A stretch of DNA of 64,000 nucleotides from Maribacter halichondriae (GTDB lineage: Bacteria; Bacteroidota; Bacteroidia; Flavobacteriales; Flavobacteriaceae): NCBI RefSeq assembly GCF_027474825.1, contig NZ_CP107030.1, positions 3,848,001 to 3,912,000 on the forward strand, read 5' to 3'. Below, piece after piece: positions 11,262 through 20,670 of the stretch; position 1 is the stretch's first letter, and every line of letters begins with the position of its first letter. The notes beneath the pieces are model-generated. The model was not told where the DNA came from and searched no databases. It saw only the letters and a program-made list of their open reading frames with translations. The position numbers and the translations under genes were made by a program.

Positions 11262-11269
11262 CAAAAGTA
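11262..11269 (-). promoter_or_regulatory. Putative -7 box of mnmE
   Basis: Reading leftwards TACTTTTG matches TAnnTTTG, 15 bp upstream of the mnmE start codon. No matching -33 TTG at the usual distance was seen. Confidence 0.4.
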
Positions 11270-11394
11270 GTCAAAAAGCTTTGATGATATTATCTACGGG
11301 TCATAGGCCAAAGTGTTAGATAATTGGTAAAGTCGGGTCTTGCACCCACTTATTTTATATCTTCGATAAGCATTAACTTAAAAAATAAAATAGA

Positions 11395-11853
11395 ATGAAA
11401 ACCATATTTATTTCGATTGCGGCTGTTTTCCTTGTAGGCTTTTCAATACAAGCGCAAGAGACGACTCAAGTAAAAGATTCAATGGCCACACAAGTGCAAG
11501 ATGCAGATAGAATAAGTGATGAAGTGAAGGCGGACACCAAAGACACTAAGGAGGCCGAAGACGCCATTAAGAAAGCCGAAAAAGAGGCAAAAAAAGCAGA
11601 AAAAGCCCAGAGTAAAGCCGAGCGAGAGGCCAACAGGATGAAGCGTTTGACAAAATCCATCGGTAAAAAAAGAAAGTCGATTGATAAAAGCGAACGTAAT
11701 ATACAAAAACTACAAAGCAAACTCACGAAGGGAAAAAGTAAGGGAAAATTGTCTCCTGTGGATGAAATGGAAATGAACCAGAAAATCGATAAATTAAAAA
11801 TCGAAATCGTGAAGGAAAAAGCGAAGTTAGCGAAGTTGGAGCGAAAGCAATAG
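11395..11853 (+). CDS. Secreted, highly charged coiled-coil protein
   Basis: A 152-residue protein with a clean signal peptide (MKTIFISIAAVFLVGFSIQA, cleavage before QETT). The mature part is almost wholly Lys/Glu/Ala-rich helix (for example KKAEKEAKKAEKAQSKAE), predicted to form a long coiled coil from about residue 50 to the end. I know no function. Such small periplasmic helical proteins are common in flavobacteria and may act as envelope spacers. TATCTTCG at 11358-11365, with TTG at 11340-11342, resembles a promoter. Confidence 0.7.
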   Translation: MKTIFISIAAVFLVGFSIQAQETTQVKDSMATQVQDADRISDEVKADTKDTKEAEDAIKKAEKEAKKAEKAQSKAEREANRMKRLTKSIGKKRKSIDKSERNIQKLQSKLTKGKSKGKLSPVDEMEMNQKIDKLKIEIVKEKAKLAKLERKQ

Positions 11854-11943
11854 CACTATTAAAATTGGATTTTTATGTAAAATTGTAACAAAACGGGAAT
11901 TTTTTCGTCATATTATTGTATAACCCCGAAAAACAATCAAAAA

Positions 11944-12309
11944 ATGGAAATCATCAATCAAAATGCAGCATTACGGACCGATAACCAGTTATTGGTCATT
12001 ACACATTTATCACAATTGCTTACGTATATTACCGGATTTGGAGGACTTATCGTTCCATTGGTCATATGGTTGACCTCAAAGGATAAGGTACAAGGTATGG
12101 ACGAACACGGAAAGGCAATTGTCAATTTTCAATTGAGCTTGATTCTTTTGGCCATATTAAGTATTCCTGCAATACTCTTGTTCGGATTGGGAATCATAAG
12201 TCTTATCGTCATCGGAATTACTTCATTTGTCTTACCCATTGTAAATGCGGTTCGTGCAAGTAATGGAGAAGCACCGAGTAAGTTTATGACAATACCTTTT
12301 ATTTCTTAA
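11944..12309 (+). CDS. DUF4870 (Tic20-like) small membrane protein
   Basis: A 121-residue membrane protein with three hydrophobic segments. It begins with a short polar head, then LLVITHLSQLLTYITGFGG, a loop VIWLTSKDKVQGMDEHGKA ending in the conserved NFQLS, and two closely spaced helices. The DUF4870 family is named after a Tic20-like fold and its role is unknown. It ends just before a strong bidirectional terminator shared with dnaN. Confidence 0.8.
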   Translation: MEIINQNAALRTDNQLLVITHLSQLLTYITGFGGLIVPLVIWLTSKDKVQGMDEHGKAIVNFQLSLILLAILSIPAILLFGLGIISLIVIGITSFVLPIVNAVRASNGEAPSKFMTIPFIS

Positions 12310-12330
12310 TAAGTTCATAGGTTAAAATAA

Positions 12331-12362
12331 AAATGCCCTGACCGCGGTCAGGGCATTTTTTA
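12331..12362. terminator. Bidirectional terminator between DUF4870 gene and dnaN
   Basis: A perfect palindrome (ATGCCCTGACC-GC-GGTCAGGGCAT) flanked by A's on the left and T's on the right, so it can terminate both convergent transcripts. Confidence 0.92.
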
Positions 12363-12427
12363 TAGCCGTCATTCAATATGTTTATATATCTCGAACGACC
12401 GATTGCTGCGCTGCGCACACCATGACA

Positions 12428-13545
12428 TCAATTATTTAGCATAACGGGCATGACCAGCATGGTCACATTTTCACCTTCATCAAGGCCATCGACAGGCGTC
12501 AATATTCCTGCGCGGTTGGGCAAGCTCATTTCAAGGGAAACTTCCTCAGAATCTAAATTATTCAACATTTCAGTTAGAAACCTTGAATTGAAACCTATTT
12601 GCATGTCGTCACCTTGATACGAACAGGTAAGACGCTCTTCGGCCTTGTTGCTATAATCGATATCCTCTGCCGATATATTCAATTCGGCTCCGGCAATTTT
12701 CAACCGGATCTGGTGCGTGGTCTTGTTCGAGAAAATAGATACCCTTCTCACCGAACTCAAAAATTGATTCCGTGAAATCGAAAGTTTATTCGGATTTTCC
12801 TTCGGGATGACCGCTTCATAATTTGGATATTTTCCATCAATCAGACGGCAAATCAATTCTGAATTGTCAAAGCTGAACTTTGCATTGCTATCATTGTATT
12901 CTATAGTTACTTCCGATTCACTTCCGGCTAAAATTCCTTTTAACAATGTCAGCGGTTTTTTAGGCATAATAAATTCCGCCACCTGAGACGCCGTAACATC
13001 TGAACGTTGGTATTTTACCAATTTATGTGCATCCGTTGCAACGAATGTCAAATTTTCGGGTGAGAACTGAAAGAACACACCACTCATTACCGGGCGCAAA
13101 TCATCATTTCCAGCGGCAAAAATCGTCTTATTAATGGCCGTTGCCAAAATATCCGCCAAAAGCGTCGTAGAAATTGGATTGGCCAGTTCAACGGCTTTCG
13201 GAAATTCCGCCCCATCTGCATACGCCAAGGCATATTTACCGTGATTGCTGCTGATTTCTACCGTATTGTTATCCTCGACAACGAAGGTCAAGGGTTGCTC
13301 AGGGAAGGTTTTCAAAGTTTCCAGTAACAAACGGGCGGGTACTGCTATGACTCCTTCATTGTCTGAATCGACCTTGAGCACCGAGCTCATCGTTGTTTCG
13401 AGATCGATGCCGAAACAGTCAAAGTATCCTGCTTTAAATCGAATAAAAAATTGTCTAAAATGGGTAGCGTATTACTATTGTTGATAACACCGCCCAAAAC
13501 CTGCAACTGTTTCAATAAATACGTACTGGAAACTATAAACTTCAT
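12428..13545 (-). CDS. dnaN: DNA polymerase III sliding clamp (beta subunit), frameshifted
   Basis: Processivity clamp of the replicative polymerase. The start is ATG 13545-13543 (MKFIVSSTYLLKQLQVLGGV), the typical Bacteroidota N-terminus, and the protein ends in the clamp signature MLVMPVMLNN. Three DNA-clamp domains are recognisable (PARLLLETLKTFP; SGVFFQFSPENLTFVATDAHKL; SRFLTEMLNN). The frame is lost near 13404, where GCATCGATCTC should read GCATCGGATCTC. With one G added it encodes 372 residues, a normal length. Because dnaN is essential, this is strong evidence for assembly error. Putative -7 box: TATCTTTG (13638-13631). Confidence 0.96.
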
Positions 13546-13630
13546 GCGTTTTTTAATTTTCTATTAGTTGGTGCGGATTCGAATATTCTGAGGCACATTT
13601 ATACGGATAGCCGACGAAATCGAAATCAAA

Positions 13631-13638
13631 CAAAGATA
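13631..13638 (-). promoter_or_regulatory. Putative -7 box of dnaN
   Basis: TATCTTTG on the minus strand is a full match to TAnnTTTG, 85 bp upstream of the dnaN start codon, in the short gap after gldG. Confidence 0.45.
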
Positions 13639-13677
13639 TTTGAATTGTACTTTTTACCGAAACAAACTTATCAACAC

Positions 13678-15342
13678 TCAACTACCATATTTACGCCTTC
13701 TAAAAAAGTTGAAGAGAAGGCCCAAAACCAAGGTGAGTACTACTGGAAGTGCAATATTTAGTAGCTGCCATTTGGTTCTTTGCCCACTGATTTTCTTTTC
13801 ATCCAAAAATGGGATGGCCACTTTTTTATTCCGAATGTTTATAAGTCCGGTATCGTCCAACATATAATTGAAGGCGTTTATCAAAAATTCCTTGTTGCCA
13901 TAGTAGTTGTTCGTCCATTTGTCGTAACCGAGTTCCAAGGGCCTGCCATTGCGTAATTGGTTCTTGATAATGTCCCCGTCAGCGACTACGAGCATTTTAT
14001 TTTCAATATCTTTTTCGACAGGGTTTTCCAATGCCACGGGCTTAATGCGATTTGCATACGCCGAGGTAAATGTGCCTTCTATCAAAACCGCCATAGGTCG
14101 GTCACCTTCGTTGAACTGTTCTCTTTCTGGTGGGGTATTGATGAGGTCAAGACTAATCTGTCGCGGAGTGCCGTCTACCTTTGAAAGTGGGGAGCTTTGA
14201 AATAAAATCGTTTTTTTATAGGAATTGGATATCGTGTCTATTGTATTGGCAAATTGAAAACGTAAGGCTTCAATATTATTATTAATGGGATGGTCGTTCT
14301 TTGAAAATACCATAGGATTGTACAACCAAGGTACCGGTTCATATTGGGAGGCATTGCCGTCGCCCGTGGCCAATACGATTTGGGTAAAATACATATCGTT
14401 TACCAAAACAGGATTGATCCTGACCCCATAACGAAATAGAAAATCGTTCAAGTTCAAATCGCGCGGAAGAGCCATAGCCCTGCCACTTTCGTTAAAAAGG
14501 CTATCGAGTTCCATATTGACCTGATCGATGAGCCAGACCGATTTTCCACCATTGACCATATATTGGTCCATGATATACTTTTCGGCATCCGTAAAGGCAT
14601 CCGTAGGTTTGGCGATCAGGGCGAGGTCGTAGCCCTTTAACTGCTCTAAAGTCTTTTTCGGATTCGTACTGACGGAATCCAAAGTGATTGCACCGATATT
14701 ATAATAATCGCGAATGGTGGTCAAGAAATCGGCGAGATAAATGTCTTCCAACTCACCATTGCCTTTTATGACCGCAATACGTTTTTTCTCCTTGATGTTT
14801 ATTTTGGTAAAGGCATCTGCAAAAGCATATTCGAGATGTTGCACCGAGTTGTTCACACGCTCTTCGGTCGATACACCCAACTTATTTTTCAACAATGAAA
14901 CCTTGACCGTTGTATTGTTATAGTTGACCATCGCCCATGGAAAAACGATTTCCTGCGAAACCTTTGTATCGTTTTCTACGGTTACCCGGGCAGGGGTCAG
15001 CCCTAAGGCCTGAAGTTCGGTAATCGTACCTTCAATACTTTCAACATTTACCAAGGGGTCTACAAAACTGAATTTGATATTCGAATTTACGGAGGCGAAT
15101 TCTTCCAGAATTTGTTGCGTCTCGGTCTTGAGTTTTATAAACTCCGGGGGAAGATTTCCACCCAACAATACATCAACAATCACTGGACTCTGAAAGGATT
15201 CCGCGGACCGCTCCGCAGGTTCGGAAAGGGTATAGCGCTTATCTTCAGTCAAATCAAATCGTGTGTAGATCAGACTGGCCAATAGGTTAATTAGAATTAG
15301 TCCTGCCAAAGCCATCAAAATTTTAACAAGAGGCTTTTTCAT
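13678..15342 (-). CDS. gldG: Gliding motility ABC transporter substrate-binding protein GldG
   Basis: A 554-residue membrane-anchored protein of the GldA-GldF-GldG transporter needed for gliding in some flavobacteria. It has an N-terminal TM helix (LVKILMALAGLILINLLASL), a DUF4350/ABC-type-uncharacterised periplasmic domain with FDLTEDKRYTLSEP near residue 30 (a hallmark) and YDLALIAKPTDAFTDAEKY, and a C-terminal TM helix (LLNIALPVVLTLVLGLLFNF) followed by a basic tail. It overlaps gldF by 4 bp, so the two are coupled. The adjacent dnaN is a conserved neighbour in this family as far as I recall. Confidence 0.94.
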   Translation of the reverse strand: MKKPLVKILMALAGLILINLLASLIYTRFDLTEDKRYTLSEPAERSAESFQSPVIVDVLLGGNLPPEFIKLKTETQQILEEFASVNSNIKFSFVDPLVNVESIEGTITELQALGLTPARVTVENDTKVSQEIVFPWAMVNYNNTTVKVSLLKNKLGVSTEERVNNSVQHLEYAFADAFTKINIKEKKRIAVIKGNGELEDIYLADFLTTIRDYYNIGAITLDSVSTNPKKTLEQLKGYDLALIAKPTDAFTDAEKYIMDQYMVNGGKSVWLIDQVNMELDSLFNESGRAMALPRDLNLNDFLFRYGVRINPVLVNDMYFTQIVLATGDGNASQYEPVPWLYNPMVFSKNDHPINNNIEALRFQFANTIDTISNSYKKTILFQSSPLSKVDGTPRQISLDLINTPPEREQFNEGDRPMAVLIEGTFTSAYANRIKPVALENPVEKDIENKMLVVADGDIIKNQLRNGRPLELGYDKWTNNYYGNKEFLINAFNYMLDDTGLINIRNKKVAIPFLDEKKISGQRTKWQLLNIALPVVLTLVLGLLFNFFRRRKYGS

Positions 15343-16073
15343 GACCGGTCCGTATTTTTAAGTTGAACAACGGTAAGAAAGAGGAAGAAAATCGTTAGGC
15401 CCGTAAAATAAACCAAATCACGTGTATCAAGTACGCCCCTCGCCAGACCTTCGGAATGTGCTTTCATGCCCAATTGCAGAACAAACAATGCTGCACTTCC
15501 TTCACTGAACAACGTGGATAAGGCCTCAAAACCGTAAAAGGCCGAAAAACAGATGGCAATGCCTAAAATAAACGCTACGATTTGATTATCCGACAGGGTA
15601 GAGGCGAACAGTCCTATTGCGGTATAACATCCGATTAAAAAAAGAAGGCCGAAATACGATCCGATGACAAGACCCATATCCAAATTTCCAACAGTCGTTC
15701 CCAATTGTGAAACCGAGTGGACATAAAGTAACGTTGGCAGCAAGGCAATCAAGGCCAATGCAAACGTGCCCAAGTACTTGCCCAATACCGTCTGCCAAAT
15801 GCCTATCGGTTTGATAAAAAGCAATTCTAAAGTGCCCAATTTCCGTTCTTCCGAAAAACTTTTCATCGTAATAGCAGGTATCAGGAACAAAAATACCCAT
15901 GGCGCCAATAAAAAGAAGTTTCCCAAGTCTGCAAAACCGTAATCAAAAATATTAAAAGGGCCTTTGAAAACCCATAGAAACAAACCGCTTAGCACCAAAA
16001 AAAGCCCAATGACCAGATATCCTATGGGCGAGGTGAAGAACGACTGTATTTCACGTTTGAAGATGGCAAACAT
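15339..16073 (-). CDS. gldF: Gliding motility ABC transporter permease GldF
   Basis: A 244-residue permease with about six TM helices. The N-terminus MFAIFKREIQSFFTSPIGYL and the central SFSEERKLGTLELLFIKPIG are typical of ABC-2-type permeases such as GldF/NosY. The ATPase GldA is not in this window and is usually encoded elsewhere. The substrate is unknown. Its role in motility is known from Flavobacterium johnsoniae genetics. Confidence 0.94.
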   Translation of the reverse strand: MFAIFKREIQSFFTSPIGYLVIGLFLVLSGLFLWVFKGPFNIFDYGFADLGNFFLLAPWVFLFLIPAITMKSFSEERKLGTLELLFIKPIGIWQTVLGKYLGTFALALIALLPTLLYVHSVSQLGTTVGNLDMGLVIGSYFGLLFLIGCYTAIGLFASTLSDNQIVAFILGIAICFSAFYGFEALSTLFSEGSAALFVLQLGMKAHSEGLARGVLDTRDLVYFTGLTIFFLFLTVVQLKNTDRS

Positions 16074-16188
16074 TATTTAGTTTATGGTACGTTGTTATGG
16101 TTTGTAATCATAGGTCTCAATGAAAATCCGTTCAAAACTAGCAATATTTTCTTTTTAAAAAATCAAGCAGACCGTCATTTTTAAAATT

Positions 16189-17019
16189 TTATTCGAAGCT
16201 AATGGTGATGGTATCCCTATAATCAAGGCCCAATAGTGTAGAAGCTCCCCCGACCGTATTAAGGTCACTTTTATAGATGGCCAATTCTATATATTCAGCA
16301 GAATTAAAAAGTGCCATAAGATCGCCCGCACCTTTGCGCTTACCTTTTTCCAAATCGAAATTTATGATATCGCTATACTTATTATGTATGCGCTTGATTT
16401 TAGTCGTACGGGCGCTCAGTTCATAATCCCTTCCCTTTCGGTAGGCTTCAAAGAATTTCTTATGAATATTGGTCACTACATTGCCATAGTTGTCGATATA
16501 TATTACGCTTCCTATAATTTTCTTGCCATTATCGGTGACCGTAGGTGCAAATTCGCGTAATTCCTTAAGTCCTTCGAACGACTTGCCTACGACTTCAAGC
16601 GTACCTCCACGGGCGATATGACAGGCTACCTGTACGAATACATCCAAAACGGGAAAAGACCCGTGAATAGGATTCGGAATATTTATCTTCACAACTTTCT
16701 CCGGATTGATCTCTGAGGTTATCAACCCCACAACACCATTGTTGGCACTGACAAAATAATGTCCGTCAACAAATACGGCAATATGTTCGTTTTCGGGCGT
16801 AGGCTCCGAATCGACACCTACGATATGTACGGTGCCATCAGGAAAGTTCTTATAGGCGTTCTCAAGAATATAGGCACATTCCTGTATATTGAACGGACTG
16901 ATATGATGTGAGATATCAACGATTTTGACATCGGCCAATTCTTTGTAGATACTCCCCTTTAAAGCACCTACGAAGTGATCTTTGAGTCCGAAATCAGTAG
17001 TTAAGGTAATAATTGCCAT
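16189..17019 (-). CDS. S-adenosylmethionine hydrolase / hydroxide adenosyltransferase (DUF62 family)
   Basis: A 276-residue cytosolic enzyme of the SAM hydroxide adenosyltransferase family, which splits SAM to adenosine and methionine. The N-terminus MAIITLTTDFGLKDHFVGAL carries the conserved DFG..D motif. Further blocks are VDISHHISPFNIQECAYIL, GVDSEPTPENEH and GSVIYIDNYGNVVTNI. Length is normal. It is transcribed away from phoH with a 128-bp gap. Its physiological purpose in flavobacteria is not established. Confidence 0.9.
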   Translation of the reverse strand: MAIITLTTDFGLKDHFVGALKGSIYKELADVKIVDISHHISPFNIQECAYILENAYKNFPDGTVHIVGVDSEPTPENEHIAVFVDGHYFVSANNGVVGLITSEINPEKVVKINIPNPIHGSFPVLDVFVQVACHIARGGTLEVVGKSFEGLKELREFAPTVTDNGKKIIGSVIYIDNYGNVVTNIHKKFFEAYRKGRDYELSARTTKIKRIHNKYSDIINFDLEKGKRKGAGDLMALFNSAEYIELAIYKSDLNTVGGASTLLGLDYRDTITISFE

Positions 17020-17147
17020 ACAGCAATGTTGATATGTTTTTACATGGGCAAACCTAATTTTTGGTTAAGTTTGTATCACAAAATTAGAACAAAAAAACAG
17101 CCTTCCGAAATTTATCTTTTGGCTTCATCCTTAAACCGCGACATTCT

Positions 17148-18101
17148 TTGAACGAAATAGTACTAGAGCTTACCGAGATTAGTCCGAGAGATTTTTTCGG
17201 ACAACAGAACGAGAACATCAATCTACTTAAGAAGTATTTTCCAAAGCTAAAAATAGTTGCCCGGGGAAGCAAAATCAAAGTCTATGGTGACGAAGAACTT
17301 CTTGAGGAATTCGAAAGACGTTTCGATATGCTATCGACCCATTTTGCCAAGTACAACAAGTTAGATGAAAATATCATTGAACGGGTACTCACCAGTAATG
17401 GCGCTTCGGACTATCAATCGCCAGCAAATAGTGAGGAAACCTTGGTTCATGGTGTAAACGGCAAACTTATCAAGGCGCAGACTTTGAACCAAAGAAAATT
17501 GGTCGATGCCGCCAAAAAGAACGATATGGTCTTTGCCATTGGCCCTGCGGGTACAGGTAAAACATATACAGGAGTGGCTTTGGCGGTTAAAGCACTGAAA
17601 GAGAAGCAGGTAAAACGAATTATCTTAACAAGACCTGCGGTCGAGGCCGGCGAGAACCTGGGATTTCTTCCTGGAGATTTAAAAGAAAAACTAGATCCCT
17701 ACATGCAACCGCTCTATGATGCTTTGAGAGACATGATTCCTGGGGAAAAACTTTCACATCTTATTGAGAATGGTACAATTCAGATTGCGCCTTTGGCATT
17801 TATGAGGGGACGCACGTTAGACCATGCCTTCGTGATTTTGGACGAGGCCCAAAATACGACCCACGCACAAATGAAAATGTTCCTGACCCGAATGGGGAAA
17901 AGTGCGAAATTCATGATTACGGGCGATCCCGGTCAAATCGATTTGCCCAGAAGGGTAATCTCAGGACTCAAAGAAGCACTTTTAGTACTAAAGGATGTCG
18001 AGGGCATCGAGATTATATATTTGGACGATAAAGACGTCATTCGCCATAAATTGGTCAAAAAAGTTATTGATGCCTACAAAAATATCGAACATCAGAATTG
18101 A
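17148..18101 (+). CDS. PhoH-like ATPase
   Basis: A 317-residue PhoH family protein. It has an N-terminal KH-like segment ([20 protein letters not shown]), Walker A GPAGTGKT near residues 132-139, [18 protein letters not shown], Walker B VILDEAQN, and the GDPGQIDLP motif. PhoH proteins are linked to RNA metabolism and ribosome maturation with YbeY. The only start giving the full domain is TTG at 17148. Its stop overlaps the region where purC begins, so the pair looks like one transcript. Confidence 0.93.
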   Translation: MNEIVLELTEISPRDFFGQQNENINLLKKYFPKLKIVARGSKIKVYGDEELLEEFERRFDMLSTHFAKYNKLDENIIERVLTSNGASDYQSPANSEETLVHGVNGKLIKAQTLNQRKLVDAAKKNDMVFAIGPAGTGKTYTGVALAVKALKEKQVKRIILTRPAVEAGENLGFLPGDLKEKLDPYMQPLYDALRDMIPGEKLSHLIENGTIQIAPLAFMRGRTLDHAFVILDEAQNTTHAQMKMFLTRMGKSAKFMITGDPGQIDLPRRVISGLKEALLVLKDVEGIEIIYLDDKDVIRHKLVKKVIDAYKNIEHQN

Positions 18102-18109
18102 GCATTTCC

Positions 18110-19060
18110 ATGAGTAATACCATAGTAAATACCAATTTCAATTTTCCGAATCAAAAAAGCGTTTATAAAGGCAAGGTAAGAGAAGTTTATTCCTTGAAAA
18201 ATGATTTGTTGGTCATGGTAGCCACTGATCGGCTTTCCGCATTTGATGTGGTCATGCCCAAAGGTATCCCTTATAAGGGTCAAATTCTAAACCAAATAGC
18301 CACCAAGATGATGGCCGCTACTCAAGACATTGTGCCTAACTGGCTTTTGGCAATCCCAGACCCCAATGTCGCTATTGGCCATGCTTGTGAACCTTTCAAG
18401 GTCGAAATGGTCATACGGGGTTATTTATCGGGCCATGCCGCAAGGGAATATAAGACGGGAAAAAGAATTTTGTGTGGAGTTGCGATGCCTGACGGAATGA
18501 AAGAAAATGATAAGTTTCCTAATCCTATCATTACCCCTGCGACCAAAGCCGAAAAGGGCGACCATGATGAGGATATTTCCAAAGAAGATATTTTAAATAG
18601 GGAAATCGTATTAAAAGAAGATTACGAAGTACTCGAAAAATATACCCGGGCACTTTTTCAAAGAGGAACGGAAATAGCCGCAGAACGAGGCCTTATTTTG
18701 GTCGATACCAAATATGAATTCGGCAAGACCAGAGCCGGTAAGATCGTGTTAATAGACGAAATACATACACCCGATTCTTCAAGATATTTTTATGCCGATG
18801 GGTATCAAGAGCGCCAAGATTTGGGAGAGCCACAAAAACAGCTTTCGAAGGAGTTCGTTCGTCAATGGCTCATCAGTAACGGTTTTCAAGGGTTGGAGGG
18901 TCAAAACGTGCCTGAAATGTCTGATGATTATATAGAAACGGTTTCTGAAAGGTATATTGAGCTGTACGAGAATATCACTGGAGAAACGTTTGTTAAGGCC
19001 GATATTTCGGATATTCAAGAGCGTATCGAGAAGAATGTATTGGAATATCTTAAAAAGTGA
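18110..19060 (+). CDS. purC: Phosphoribosylaminoimidazole-succinocarboxamide synthase
   Basis: SAICAR synthetase of purine biosynthesis (CAIR + Asp + ATP to SAICAR), 316 residues and of the longer eukaryote-like type. Motifs are [47 protein letters not shown] and [17 protein letters not shown] 18110 is preferred to the upstream TTG 18098, which lies inside the phoH stop. It starts 8 bp after phoH. A strong terminator follows. Confidence 0.96.
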   Translation: MSNTIVNTNFNFPNQKSVYKGKVREVYSLKNDLLVMVATDRLSAFDVVMPKGIPYKGQILNQIATKMMAATQDIVPNWLLAIPDPNVAIGHACEPFKVEMVIRGYLSGHAAREYKTGKRILCGVAMPDGMKENDKFPNPIITPATKAEKGDHDEDISKEDILNREIVLKEDYEVLEKYTRALFQRGTEIAAERGLILVDTKYEFGKTRAGKIVLIDEIHTPDSSRYFYADGYQERQDLGEPQKQLSKEFVRQWLISNGFQGLEGQNVPEMSDDYIETVSERYIELYENITGETFVKADISDIQERIEKNVLEYLKK

Positions 19061-19078
19061 TTTTTTCGAAATGAGAAT

Positions 19079-19113
19079 AAAAAACCCTTTCAAAATTTTT
19101 GAAAGGGTTTTTT
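19079..19113. terminator. Bidirectional terminator between purC and tRNA-Met
   Basis: AAAAAACCCTTTCAAAA and its complement TTTTGAAAGGGTTTTTT form a near-continuous stem with A- and T-rich flanks. It serves purC (plus) and the tRNA-Met transcript (minus). Confidence 0.9.
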
Positions 19114-19115
19114 CG

Positions 19116-19189
19116 TAGCGAGAGGGAGACTTGAACTCCCGACCTCAGGGTTATGAATCCTGCGCTCTAACCGCCTGAGCTACCTCGCC
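19116..19189 (-). tRNA. tRNA-Met (CAU), elongator type
   Basis: A 74-nt cloverleaf. The acceptor GGCGAGG pairs with UCUCGCU plus discriminator A, the D arm is GCTC..GAGC, the anticodon loop is TTCATAA, and the T loop is TTCAAGT. No CCA is encoded. G1-U72 and an anticodon stem without three G:C pairs argue against the initiator. Elongator Met is more likely than Ile2 (k2C), but sequence alone does not fully exclude the latter. Confidence 0.95.
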
Positions 19190-19257
19190 AAATATTGTTT
19201 TTCTTTATTTCTGGGCCAAGGTTATGAATCCGATGCCCGTCATAATCAAAACGGCTG

Positions 19258-19289
19258 CAAATATAAAGTTTAATTTTATGGTCATCAAA
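19258..19289 (-). promoter_or_regulatory. Promoter of tRNA-Met
   Basis: Reading leftwards: TTTG (19289-19286), 20-nt spacer, TATATTTG (19265-19258). Both boxes match the Bacteroidota consensus at ideal spacing, about 70 bp before the tRNA. Confidence 0.75.
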
Positions 19290-19373
19290 CTTCATATGGC
19301 AAAAATATTCCCTCCGTTTTATTTTTTTATCATCTATAAATATATATATTGCCCGAAGTAAAGAATTATAAAA

Positions 19374-19757
19374 ATGAGCGATAAGGTTAAGTTTGAAATG
19401 GAGTTTGTGATTCAATCGTCACCACAATTACTATATCAGTATTTGGCCACTCCATCAGGACTTTCGGAGTGGTTTGCCGATAATGTGAATTCCCGTGGCG
19501 AAATGTTTAGTTTTATTTGGGATGGTGCCGAAGAAGAAGCCAAACTTTTAAAAAGAAAGAGTGATGAGTTCGTAAAATTTTCATGGGAAGAAAACGACGA
19601 CGGAAGTTTTTTCGAAATGAAGATTATCGTCGACGAGATTACGAAAGATGTTTCTTTGTTTATAACTGATTTTGCCGAAGAAGACGAAATCGACGAAGCA
19701 AAAATGTTATGGACGAACCAAGTATCCGATTTGAAACAGGTCTTGGGTTCTCGATAG
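19374..19757 (+). CDS. START-like (SRPBCC) domain protein
   Basis: A 127-residue soluble protein with the Bacteroidota START-like fold: KFEMEFVIQSSPQLLYQYLA, GLSEWFADNVNSRGEMFSF, a central KFSWEENDD and a long C-terminal helix ending KQVLGSR. It resembles AHSA1/SRPBCC lipid- or ligand-binding domains, but the ligand is unknown. A terminator hairpin follows 28 bp after its stop. Confidence 0.8.
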   Translation: MSDKVKFEMEFVIQSSPQLLYQYLATPSGLSEWFADNVNSRGEMFSFIWDGAEEEAKLLKRKSDEFVKFSWEENDDGSFFEMKIIVDEITKDVSLFITDFAEEDEIDEAKMLWTNQVSDLKQVLGSR

Positions 19758-19785
19758 AGACGTTCTGCAATAATCAGTATATTTG

Positions 19786-19810
19786 ATCCCGATTAAAATC
19801 GGGATTTTTT
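19786..19810 (+). terminator. Terminator-like hairpin abutting the next start codon
   Basis: ATCCCGAT-TAAA-ATCGGGAT followed by T6, ending at 19810. The next gene starts with ATG at 19811, so the T run is also its entire near-upstream sequence. Confidence 0.85.
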
Positions 19811-20652
19811 ATGGTCAATTATAATGGTGAACTTTTCTCGAATACGACCAAATTTCTAAATCAAGAAAATAGGGGGCTGCGCTACGGAGACGCTCTTTTT
19901 GAATCAATACGCTTTGTTCAGGGGCACATTCCTTTTTGGGAGGATCACTATCTTCGACTAATGTCTTCCATGCGGATGTTGCGCATGGAAATACCCATGA
20001 ATTTCACCATGGAATTTTTGCAAGAGCAAATCGTCAAGACCGTAGAAGCCAACAATTTACAAAAAGGAGCACGTATGAGGGTGTTGGTTTTTAGAGACGA
20101 TGGAGGTCTGTACACTCCTTTGACCAATACAATATCCTATATTATTCAGGCAGAACCCCTGGAATCTCCTTTTTCGTTTGGGAAGATGACAACTACGAAG
20201 TGGAACTCTTCAAAGATTTCTATGTTAACCCTGATATGCTTTCCACGCTTAAGACCAATAATAAAATAATACATGTTCTCGGCAGTATTTTTGCCAAGGA
20301 AAATGACTATGACAATTGTTTGCTTTTAAACCATTCAAAACAGGTAGTTGAAGCTTTGAACGGAAATTTATTCATGGTCAATGGAACTGTTCTGACTACA
20401 CCGCCCCTTAAAGACGGTAGTCTGAATGGAATCATTAGAAAAAAACTTATCGAAATTGTAAATAAACTTGATGGTTATACCATTGAAGAGAAGTCTATCT
20501 CACCTTTTGATTTGCAAAAAGCCGATGAACTCTTTATAACCAACGCGGTAATTGGAATAAAATCTATAACAAAATATAGAAAAAAGACTTTTGAGGTATC
20601 CGTAGCCAAGGATATGTTGGGCAAGCTAAATGCTTCTGCAAGGCTAAACTAA
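19811..20652 (+). CDS. Class IV aminotransferase (4-amino-4-deoxychorismate lyase or branched-chain type), frameshifted
   Basis: PLP fold-type IV enzyme of about 280 residues. The N-terminus MVNYNGELF and NRGLRYGDALFESIRF are family signatures. The C-terminal half has NGNLFMVNGTVLTTPPLKDGSLNGIIR, and the PLP lysine probably lies in the central region. The two halves are in different frames. One extra T in the T5 run near 20171-20175 joins EPLESPFF to VWEDDNYEVELFKDF. Short class IV proteins of this kind in flavobacteria are often called PabC-like (folate pathway), but branched-chain aminotransferase or D-amino acid transaminase activity cannot be excluded. It is convergent with yqgE. Confidence 0.85.
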
Positions 20653-20670
20653 GTTTTGCTACTACTGACT

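Noticed and set aside
19116-19189. Initiator tRNA-fMet
   Set aside because: The acceptor begins with a G-U pair rather than an unpaired C1-A72, and the anticodon stem lacks three G:C pairs.
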